Program-made: the position numbers and the translations under genes
Notes under the pieces: model-generated
What the model was told of the DNA's origin: nothing
What the model saw: the letters and a program-made list of their open reading frames with translations, nothing else
Databases searched by the model: none
Shown here: positions 1 to 5,052 of the stretch, in pieces
How the letters are laid out: each line of letters begins with the position of its first letter
How positions within the stretch are numbered: position 1 is the first letter of the stretch
Source: Candidatus Woesearchaeota archaeon
GTDB taxonomy: Archaea > Nanobdellota > Nanobdellia > Woesearchaeales > GW2011-AR4
NCBI GenBank assembly: GCA_016185875.1
Contig: JACPMS010000047.1
Location: 1 to 8,467, forward strand
Length of the DNA stretch: 8,467 nt
Reading direction: 5' to 3'

Positions 1-320
1 TTGCAGTAAACCCAAAAATACCTGTTATGAACAAAAATCGTGTTTCTTTTTCTTAATTCTTCCTGAACTTCTTTTTTTGTTATTTCGGAAAATTTATCTA
101 CAACAATCACATCATCAACAAAGCCAATGCCTTCCCTTCTTTTATAGTATCTTGCATAGGTTTTTTCCCTTCCTTTTTGCGCAACAACTATTGTCTTGAA
201 ACCATGTGAATGAGCGCCCCTGCAAACATCCAATGCAGAATGGCCGCCAAGCACTCCTATGGTAATGTTGGTTTTATCATAATTTTCCAGTATTTTTGAG
301 ATTTGTTTTCGGGAAATCAT
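1..320 (-). CDS. purP: PurP-like FAICAR synthetase, partial (C-terminus beyond left edge)
   Basis: The first 106 residues of a PurP-family protein are present; the rest lies outside the window. PurP is an ATP-grasp enzyme that formylates AICAR with formate and ATP to give FAICAR in archaeal purine synthesis. The start is the ATG at 318-320, giving MISRKQISKILENYDK, which matches the usual family start. It is followed by the N-terminal phosphate-binding region ITIGVLGGHSALDVCRGAHSHG, broken here as ITIGVLGG then HSALDVCRGAHSHG, and by GFKTIVVAQKGRE. The family normally has a serine in the first Gly-Ser-His position (TIGSHS), and this copy reads GGHS. It lies 20 nt downstream of the second purP-like gene on the same strand, so the two are probably co-transcribed. 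Whether this copy is the functional enzyme or a diverged paralog cannot be decided from the N-terminus alone. The family assignment is firm; the symbol is less so. Confidence 0.85.
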   Translation of the reverse strand, partial: MISRKQISKILENYDKTNITIGVLGGHSALDVCRGAHSHGFKTIVVAQKGREKTYARYYKRREGIGFVDDVIVVDKFSEITKKEVQEELRKRNTIFVHNRYFWVYC

Positions 321-340
321 TTTTTATTTTTATTAATTAT

Positions 341-1280
341 TCATCCCAATATCTTCTTTAACTGATTCGTCTTAATCGCATTCTTTATTTCGATTGCAAT
401 CCTCCTGCCTGTTGACATTGGCTTGTTGTATTTCAGCCAAGTGTAAGGGCTGCCGTCAATGAACGGGTTTGTGCCAGCTACTATTCTTGCTGAAATTTCA
501 AATACCCAGATGTCTTCGTCTGGAGTCAAAATTGTTTCCAGGCAAAGGCAAAAATGATTCCCTTACAACAACGGGTATGTTGCCGACAATGACATAGCTT
601 GGGTCAATCTTTGGCAAAGCAACCTGGTCTCTTGCAGATATCCTGCCAAGCGAGTCAACATTGCTTTCATACCTTATATCGCATCCCATTATTTCAAGTT
701 CGTTTGTCAAAGATGAATAAAAGTAGTGTATGAACAATGGAACTCCAATTATGTATTCCTGGATTACATATCTTCTTAATCTGTAGGGCTTTATTTTTTT
801 GTTGAAGTCTTTTTCGTTCTTTGCCAAGAAATAGCCTTTGCCGCCTTCTGCGCCCATGAACTTTGCAATTACAAGCCTGTCAATGTCCTTTGGCCTGTCA
901 AACAAAATAGGCACTTTCAGGCCTGCATTTTTGAGCCACTGCCTTTCCAAGTGCCTGTCAGATTCCCATTTCAGGATTTTTTTGTTGCCATAATAAAGAA
1001 CTTTAAGCTTTTCAACTTCCTCATATCCCATGTAAGTCACAAAAGAGCCATGGGGAATTACAATAGCATTCTTTTTGATCAGCTCATTCTGTATTTTCGG
1101 GAATTCCCTGTAAGAATTTATGCTTATGATTTCATCTGCGGCATTAAACATCCTGTAAGGGCTTTCAAACCCTTTCCTGCAGACAGCTATTGTCTTAAAG
1201 CCTTCGTCATGCGCTCCTTTGAATATCTGCAAACCAGAATGAGATCCTATTGTTGCAATCTTGTATTTTGGTTGCGCCAT
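341..1280 (-). pseudogene. purP: PurP-like FAICAR synthetase, broken by internal deletion and frameshift
   Basis: This is a second PurP-family (formate-dependent AICAR ligase, ATP-grasp) gene. The start is the ATG at 1278-1280 (MAQPKYKIATIGSHSGLQ), preferred over an upstream in-frame ATG because it begins at the family N-terminus and lies about 26 nt from a TATA box. Recognisable parts in order are TIGSHSGLQIFKG (residues 10-22), PHGSFVTYMG, KFMGAEGGKGYF (ATP-binding loop), EIMGCDIRYESNVDSLGR, and IDPSYVIVGNIPVVVRES. After RESFLP the frame is lost and stops at 498-500. The conserved C-terminus continues in another frame as CLETILTPDEDIWVFEISAR and then FIDGSPYTWLKYNKPMSTGR to a stop at 341. 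Remembered family members carry roughly 25 residues between RES-LLP and the CLE motif. About one nucleotide remains here, so some 74 nt appear missing. Either the gene is inactive or the assembly is wrong at this point. The codons on both sides look undamaged, so any break is recent. Confidence 0.85.
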
Positions 1281-1300
1281 ATCATAGAAAAAACGTTTGA

Positions 1301-1310
1301 TTATATAAAT
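1301..1310 (-). promoter_or_regulatory. TATA box of the purP-like gene pair
   Basis: The minus strand reads ATTTATATAA, centred about 26 nt upstream of the ATG at 1280. That is the spacing expected if transcription starts at or next to the start codon (leaderless mRNA). No Shine-Dalgarno sequence is present between it and the ATG, in agreement. This is inferred from archaeal promoter spacing, not measured. Confidence 0.7.
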
Positions 1311-1330
1311 TTTACTACCCAGAGAGTAAA
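1311..1330. repeat. Short inverted repeat next to the purP TATA box
   Basis: TTTACT and AGTAAA form perfect 6-bp arms separated by 8 bases, directly abutting the upstream (BRE) side of the purP TATA box. The position suits an operator or activator site in the divergent purP/purA control region. Six-base AT-rich arms can occur by chance, so function is only a suggestion. Confidence 0.35.
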
Positions 1331-1419
1331 CATTAGGATTATTTTCTATATGGAAAAAAAGGTATATCAATCCTCCCAAAGCCCTTCATTCAAGAAAATA
1401 AAAAATTTTTGTATTTTCC

Positions 1420-1434
1420 AAAACCTTTAAATAA
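1420..1434 (+). promoter_or_regulatory. TATA box of purA
   Basis: AAAACC followed by TTTAAATAA (1426-1434) lies about 27 nt upstream of the purA ATG at 1457. The A/C-rich bases just before the box fit a BRE-like element. Spacing suggests a leaderless transcript and supports the ATG at 1457 over the upstream in-frame TTG at 1409, which would lie before the promoter. Confidence 0.7.
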
Positions 1435-1456
1435 AAAATATAATTCCGCTTCCTTT

Positions 1457-2695
1457 ATGGCAAAGCAATCTGGACCTTCAAATATTGCAGTTATTGGCAT
1501 GGAGTGGGGCGATGAGGGCAAGGGCAAAATCATAGATTTCTTGGCAGAGAAAGCAGACGTTGTTGCTCGCTTTAATGGAGGCAACAATGCCGGTCATACA
1601 ATTGAGGTTGGAGACAAAAAGATAGTTTTGCATTTGGTTCCATCCGGTGTGATGCACAAAGACAAGCTAAATGTTGTTGGCAATGGGTTAGTAATTGACT
1701 CAAAGGTTTTATTGCAAGAGATTAAATTTTTGGAGAAAAATGGGATAAAAATAAGTCCGGAAAACTTGGTTATCAGCGAAAATGCTCATGTTATTCTGCC
1801 TCATCACATAGAAGAAGACAAAAAAATTGGAGGGGCAATAGGAACTACTTCAAGAGGCATAGGGCCTGCTTACAGTGACAAGGCTGCAAGGATTGGATTG
1901 AAAGTTTACGAGGTTGTTGATGAGAATATTTTCAGAAAAAGAGTTGGAAGTGAAGAATTTTATCAGGAATATAAGGGTTATGCTGATGCCCTGAAGCCGT
2001 ACGTTAATGATACTTCAACGATTATAAACTATGCCATTGAGAAAAGCAAAAAAATTCTTTTTGAAGGCGCTCAAGGCACATTGCTGGACATTGACCATGG
2101 GACTTACCCTTTTGTAACATCGTCTAATACCACAGCTGGAGGCGTGTGCACAGGCCTTGGCATTTCTCCAAAAAAAGTGCAGAGTGTCATGGGAGTCTGC
2201 AAGGCTTACAAGACAAGAGTTGGCATGGGCCCTTTTCCAACAGAAATAACAGGAGCGATTGGCGAGAAAATACAAAAAATAGGCAAGGAGTTTGGAGCAA
2301 CAACCGGAAGGCAGCGCAGAGTTGGATGGTTTGATTCATTGGTCGGCAAATATGCTGTGATGATTAATGGCATTGACTCCATTGCCTTGACAAAGCTTGA
2401 TGTTTTTACAACAATTGACAAATTGAAGATATGCGTTGCCTACAAGCACAAGGGAAATATTTTGAAGAACTTCACGACAAATATCAAAGTGCTGCAGGAC
2501 TGCCAGCCAGTATACGAGGAAATGGACGGCTGGTGGGATGATTTAACAAAAATAAAGAATTATGAGCAGCTGCCAAACAACGCAAAGAAATACTTAAGGA
2601 GAATTGAGGAATTGCTTAAAGTTCCTATTTCAATTATTTCAGTAGGGCCGAAAAGAGAGCAGACGATTGTTGCAAGAAATGAGTTTTTGATTTGA
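1457..2695 (+). CDS. purA: Adenylosuccinate synthetase
   Basis: This 412-aa cytoplasmic enzyme joins IMP and aspartate using GTP to give adenylosuccinate, the first step from IMP to AMP. Motifs are intact. The GTP-binding loop GDEGKGK is at residues 18-24, with the catalytic Asp19. ARFNGGNNAGHT (37-48) carries the catalytic His47, 28 residues after the Asp as in the E. coli enzyme. GTTSRGIGPAYSDKAAR spans 129-145 and the IMP-binding stretch starting LFEGAQGTLLDIDHG spans 201-229. YKTRVGMGPFPTE follows, then ATTGRQRRVGWFDS, TKLDV (312-316, the guanine-binding TKxD type), and SVGPKREQTI (395-404). The length is near the roughly 430-aa bacterial-type form and longer than the compact roughly 340-aa form of many archaea, so this belongs to the long branch. 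The gene is the only plus-strand gene here. It is divergent from the purP pair and convergent with the 54-aa gene, with only 17 bp between stops. Confidence 0.97.
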   Translation: MAKQSGPSNIAVIGMEWGDEGKGKIIDFLAEKADVVARFNGGNNAGHTIEVGDKKIVLHLVPSGVMHKDKLNVVGNGLVIDSKVLLQEIKFLEKNGIKISPENLVISENAHVILPHHIEEDKKIGGAIGTTSRGIGPAYSDKAARIGLKVYEVVDENIFRKRVGSEEFYQEYKGYADALKPYVNDTSTIINYAIEKSKKILFEGAQGTLLDIDHGTYPFVTSSNTTAGGVCTGLGISPKKVQSVMGVCKAYKTRVGMGPFPTEITGAIGEKIQKIGKEFGATTGRQRRVGWFDSLVGKYAVMINGIDSIALTKLDVFTTIDKLKICVAYKHKGNILKNFTTNIKVLQDCQPVYEEMDGWWDDLTKIKNYEQLPNNAKKYLRRIEELLKVPISIISVGPKREQTIVARNEFLI

Positions 2696-2712
2696 TATAT
2701 ACTTATGAATTT

Positions 2713-2877
2713 TTACCATACAATAAGTTTGCCATCACCGTCCACAATAATTAATCCGAAATGTTTCTTTTCCCCTAATCCAATTCGTCCTTTGGTTGTT
2801 GCTAAATAATAACCTGATTTTGCATAGTTGCAGGCTTCTTGAAATTCATATTTACAACCTTCGCAATTAGGTATCAT
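2713..2877 (-). CDS. Small cysteine-containing protein, 54 aa, unknown function
   Basis: This is a 54-codon reading frame from the ATG at 2875-2877 to the TAA at 2713-2715. I do not recognise the family. The N-terminus begins MIPNCEGCKYEF and holds Cys5, Cys8 and Cys16, a CxxC plus a third cysteine that could bind a metal. The C-terminal half (FGLIIVDGDGKLIVW) looks like a beta strand, a tight turn and another strand. The start is 7 nt after the stop of the zinc-ribbon/AbrB gene on the same strand. The composition is protein-like, which argues for a genuine two-gene unit. No Shine-Dalgarno sequence is visible, so translation would depend on coupling to the upstream gene. A toxin, a partner protein or an accessory metal-binding peptide are all possible; nothing in the sequence selects among them. 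Confidence 0.6.
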   Translation of the reverse strand: MIPNCEGCKYEFQEACNYAKSGYYLATTKGRIGLGEKKHFGLIIVDGDGKLIVW

Positions 2878-2884
2878 TTCTGTT

Positions 2885-3193
2885 TTAACTTGTAACTAGT
2901 TTTATGCCATCCAATTCTGGTTTCAGGACAATTTCTTCGCCTTTTTTTAATTTATAGCTTTTTACGACATCATTTGGAAATCGTACACCTAAACCCGTGC
3001 CAATTTTCACTATCTTAATCTCTTTGCTCATCTGCTCACGCAAAGAACTAATCGCTGTTTTGAGCCTGTTATCCTCTGTTATGTTAAATCCGCATTTCCT
3101 GCAATGCAAAGACTCCACTTCCACGCCATAACCTATATCAAATTTTACTTTTTCTAAATTTGCTCTGCATTGTGGACATTTTTTGGTTATCAT
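2885..3193 (-). CDS. Zinc-ribbon / AbrB-type (SpoVT-AbrB) small DNA-binding protein
   Basis: The 102-aa product has two parts. Residues 6-34 form a four-cysteine zinc ribbon (CPQC at 6-9, CRKC at 31-34). Residues 57-102 resemble a swapped-hairpin AbrB/MazE domain: IVKIGTGLGVRFPNDVVKSY, then LKKGEEIVLKPELDGIKLV. AbrB-type domains usually dimerise to bind DNA and often serve as antitoxins or as repressors of their own operon. The start is set by a strong AGGAGGT four bases before the ATG. The 54-aa gene follows directly, so this may be a regulator-partner or antitoxin-like pair. A perfect 12-bp palindrome just upstream could be its own operator. The domain call rests on pattern recognition, and DNA binding is inferred from the family. 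Confidence 0.82.
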   Translation of the reverse strand: MITKKCPQCRANLEKVKFDIGYGVEVESLHCRKCGFNITEDNRLKTAISSLREQMSKEIKIVKIGTGLGVRFPNDVVKSYKLKKGEEIVLKPELDGIKLVTS

Positions 3194-3197
3194 TTTT

Positions 3198-3204
3198 ACC
3201 TCCT
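3198..3204 (-). promoter_or_regulatory. Strong Shine-Dalgarno site of the zinc-ribbon/AbrB gene
   Basis: The minus strand reads AGGAGGT, then AAAA, then ATG at 3193. It is the only strong ribosome binding site I see before any gene here. It shows that this gene has a leadered transcript, unlike its neighbours with TATA boxes 25-27 nt from the start. Confidence 0.8.
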
Positions 3205-3209
3205 ATTTT

Positions 3210-3221
3210 TAAATGCATTTA
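3210..3221. repeat. 12-bp perfect palindrome, candidate operator
   Basis: TAAATGCATTTA reads the same on both strands and lies 6 bp upstream of the Shine-Dalgarno site of the zinc-ribbon/AbrB gene. A dimeric AbrB-type protein autoregulating its operon would be expected to bind a symmetric site here. Symmetry is seen; binding is inferred. Confidence 0.45.
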
Positions 3222-3280
3222 TTACCCATATTTTCCCGTTTATTTCATCATTTTTTGTATGAACTTCTATGACAAATTTC

Positions 3281-4354
3281 TCAAATCTTCTCCACAACCA
3301 ACTTTCCCTTTTCAACCTTCAATACAACTTCATCTTTTTCTCCAAACTGCGCAATATCTGTTACAATTTTTGGCAAGAGAATTCGCGAAGCCCTGAAGTC
3401 AAGATTTGTAATAATTTGCTGCGCTAGTTCCCCGCTCAATCCCAGGTCTTCAAAAATCTTCAAGGTTGCTTCGTCCCTGTCTCTTGCAGAGAATACCTCC
3501 GACTTCTCAAAAAGGTACTTTGCAATCTTGTCAGCAATGTTTATGCTTGTCGCTTTTGTAATGCCCTGCAGTCCTGGCGATAAATTTGCTTCTATAACCA
3601 AAGGACCTTTTGCGCTTTCAAGCATGTCAACAGCGCAGATTTCTGCCCCTATTGAAATTGCAGTGTCAACCGCTATTCTCTTTGTATTCTGGTCAAGCAC
3701 GCACGCTTCGCCAGTTCCGCCAGCGTGTATATTGGCTCTCATTTCCCCTCTTACTGCCTTTCTTTTCATTGAAGCGACAACCTTGTCGCCAATTACAAAA
3801 GCCCTTACATCAATGCCCCCTGTTTCTATGTATTCCTGAATTAGAAACGGCTGTTTCAAGGCTATTAAGGCATCAAGCATCGAGGAAGCAGCTGCAAAGC
3901 TCTCTGCAAACATTACCCCCTTGCCTTGCGTGCCGTGCGGAAACTTCAGAACAATCGGATATTTAACCTCATTCAGAATTTTCTTTGCAGCTCTTGTTGA
4001 AGAGGCAAGGTATGTTGCAGGCATTGGAATGTTGAAGTGCTGAAGCGCCAAATGAGTAAGCATCTTGTCATGGCCTATAGTAAAAGTCTCGGGCTTTATG
4101 GGCATGTAAGATGTCCTGTACAAAGTCCTTGTTACTGCCCTCAATAACGGAGCATACCTGAAAGAGCCTCTTGCATAAATGCAGCTGTACTGCGGCAATT
4201 GCTTTCCTTCGTACAAAACGTCAAGTCTGCCAGCGCCTAGATTCACTTCAACATCCCTCAGGTCAATATGGTCTACTGAGTCAAAATAACTCTTCATGGC
4301 TTCGACTATCATCAAGGAGCTCTTGCTTCCCAAAGACATAACAGCTGATTTCAT
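3281..4354 (-). CDS. RimK-type ATP-grasp amino-acid ligase with AbrB-like C-terminal tail
   Basis: The 357-aa protein belongs to the RimK branch of the ATP-grasp ligases, which use ATP to form an amide bond between a carboxylate (often a C-terminal or side-chain glutamate) and an amino acid. Residues 1-95 are the N-terminal preATP-grasp part. The fold follows: KFPHGTQGKGVM (137-148) is the flexible ATP loop, IQEYIETGGIDVRAFVIGD (172-190) the core strands, RANIHAGGTG (206-215) the RimK hallmark, and EANLSPGLQGI (255-265) the magnesium-binding segment. Roughly 323-357 (SRILLPKIVTDIAQF, EKDEVVLKVEKGKLVVE) resembles an AbrB-type hairpin, as in the neighbouring 102-aa gene; this tail is unusual for RimK. 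RimK (ribosomal protein S6), LysX, MptN and CofF are family relatives, and the true substrate cannot be read from sequence. The aspartic protease upstream is a typical companion. A weak TATA-like TTTAACAATAA lies about 24 nt before the ATG. Confidence 0.88.
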   Translation of the reverse strand: MKSAVMSLGSKSSLMIVEAMKSYFDSVDHIDLRDVEVNLGAGRLDVLYEGKQLPQYSCIYARGSFRYAPLLRAVTRTLYRTSYMPIKPETFTIGHDKMLTHLALQHFNIPMPATYLASSTRAAKKILNEVKYPIVLKFPHGTQGKGVMFAESFAAASSMLDALIALKQPFLIQEYIETGGIDVRAFVIGDKVVASMKRKAVRGEMRANIHAGGTGEACVLDQNTKRIAVDTAISIGAEICAVDMLESAKGPLVIEANLSPGLQGITKATSINIADKIAKYLFEKSEVFSARDRDEATLKIFEDLGLSGELAQQIITNLDFRASRILLPKIVTDIAQFGEKDEVVLKVEKGKLVVEKI

Positions 4355-4507
4355 TTTTTAGTTTGAATCTTATTGTTAAATTGATTTAATTTTTCAATCC
4401 GTTGCCTTCGGCAACAAATTCTTGTGCTCGGCATTTTTTGTCTGCCACTAAAAAGTGCCTCGCCGATTTATTCATTGAATGAATGCGAGGCGAAAAATTC
4501 TTGAGTT

Positions 4508-4529
4508 GCGTGCGAGAATGCTCGCACGC
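4508..4529. repeat. Perfect 9-bp stem hairpin, loop AATG
   Basis: GCGTGCGAG and CTCGCACGC are exact reverse complements around the 4-base loop AATG. It is the strongest single hairpin in the spacer, and its GC-rich stem stands out against the AT-rich surroundings. No T-run follows directly on either strand, so it does not look like an intrinsic terminator. Confidence 0.75.
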
Positions 4530-4570
4530 TCGCATTCATCTCAATAAATTTTTCGCCGAGTGTAACTATT

Positions 4571-4592
4571 GTGATTTGCGAAAGTAAATCAC
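4571..4592 (+). repeat. 9-bp hairpin capped by a GAAA (GNRA) tetraloop on the plus strand
   Basis: GTGATTTGC pairs with GTAAATCAC (eight Watson-Crick pairs and one G-T wobble) and closes on GAAA. GNRA loops are favoured in RNA, and the loop has this form only when read on the plus strand. That hints at a plus-strand RNA running toward the 3' end of the protease gene. The stem itself is seen; transcription is not shown. Confidence 0.5.
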
Positions 4593-4630
4593 GCATTGAA
4601 ATAATATTAAACTTCAATTTCATCAATTTC

Positions 4631-4987
4631 TTACTTTGTTGGGTCTATCAAAAATCCGTCCTTTAAAATATTCTGCCCGATTAAGATTCTGTACTTCATG
4701 TGTGCCCTGTCTGCCAAAGTGAATTCCGATTTGATTATCTTTCCTGCCAGCTCAATTGTCGCTTCGATTATTGGCCTTAGCTTGGAGCCATGCGCTGATT
4801 TGATGAGCTTTGATTTTATAACCGGGCCGAGCTTTAACTCCGCGGCAAGACTTGTGTCAATGGAGCTTTTTGTCGCGCCTGTGTCTATCTTTGCAATTAC
4901 CTTTTTATTGCCTCCAGAATATCGTATGCTTGCTTTTTCCACTAACCCAATCACTACTTTCCCGCCCAATAGGTTGTAACTGCCCAT
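4631..4987 (-). CDS. Retropepsin-like aspartic protease, RimK-associated (COG4067 type)
   Basis: The 118-aa product is a single retropepsin-like domain. The catalytic motif is AKIDTGATKSSID, with Asp35-Thr-Gly-Ala at 35-38. The late conserved segment is MKYRILIGQNILKDGFLID (97-115), matching the flap/second-strand region of this family. Members are often annotated as 'RimK/LysX-associated ATP-dependent zinc protease', although the DTGA motif makes them aspartic-type enzymes. They presumably act as dimers. They recur beside RimK-type ligases and are thought to trim or process the ligated product, and here a RimK-type ligase lies downstream on the same strand beyond the hairpin spacer. No signal peptide is seen, so it should be cytoplasmic. 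The ATG at 4987 sits about 25 nt from a TATA box, which supports this start. Confidence 0.88.
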   Translation of the reverse strand: MGSYNLLGGKVVIGLVEKASIRYSGGNKKVIAKIDTGATKSSIDTSLAAELKLGPVIKSKLIKSAHGSKLRPIIEATIELAGKIIKSEFTLADRAHMKYRILIGQNILKDGFLIDPTK

Positions 4988-5008
4988 AATGGTTAAGAAA
5001 CAAAAACG

Positions 5009-5016
5009 GTTTATAA
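5009..5016 (-). promoter_or_regulatory. TATA box of the aspartic protease gene
   Basis: The minus strand reads TTATAAAC, centred about 25 nt before the ATG at 4987, in the 65-bp gap after the deoxyhypusine synthase gene. The position indicates the protease has its own leaderless transcript rather than depending on the upstream gene. Confidence 0.65.
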
Positions 5017-5052
5017 GGTTTTCTACGAACTCTTTATAAGAAATATTAGATT

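Larger units (their letters stand above)
4385..4600. other. Hairpin-rich intergenic element, function unknown
   Basis: This is the core of a 276-bp gene-free spacer between two co-directional genes. It is more GC-rich than its flanks and packed with inverted repeats. H1: GTTGCC/GGCAAC, 4401-4415, 3-nt loop. H2: GGCATTTTTT/AAAAAGTGCC, 4430-4459, one wobble. H3: CCTCGC/GCGAGG around ATTCATT-G-AATGAAT, 4458-4490. H4: 4508-4529. H5: 4571-4592. A longer pairing GGCGAAAAATT-C-TTGAG (4489-4505) with its complement at 4540-4557 encloses H4. A further pairing, ATGAATGCGAG (4479-4489) with 4529-4539, crosses it. AAATTCTTG occurs twice (4416-4424, 4495-4503). It could be a structured RNA, a leader of the ATP-grasp gene, a REP/MITE-like element or a processing site. 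I recognise no known RNA family: RNase P, SRP and C/D-box signatures were not seen. Confidence 0.6.

Noticed and set aside
1281..1379. N-terminal extension of the right purP copy to an ATG at 1379
   Set aside because: The extra 33 residues match nothing in the PurP family and would be encoded across the promoter's TATA box; the ATG at 1280 fits the family start and the leaderless spacing.
951..1430. 159-codon plus-strand reading frame opposite the right purP copy
   Set aside because: It is antisense to a clearly recognised coding region, has no motif, and is explained by the codon pattern of the real gene.
1409..1456. TTG start 16 codons upstream of the purA ATG
   Set aside because: It would lie upstream of the TATA box at 1426-1434, and the extension has no family match.
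4401..4415. GTTGCC-TTC-GGCAAC hairpin as an intrinsic terminator
   Set aside because: No T-run follows the stem directly on either strand, and archaeal termination mostly relies on T-tracts without hairpins.
4468..4596. 42-codon minus-strand reading frame inside the hairpin cluster (starting MRDLLSQITIVTLGEKF)
   Set aside because: It lies almost wholly within overlapping inverted repeats, which explain its composition. It has no ribosome binding site or clear TATA box and no recognisable motif. It is not impossible, but unsupported.
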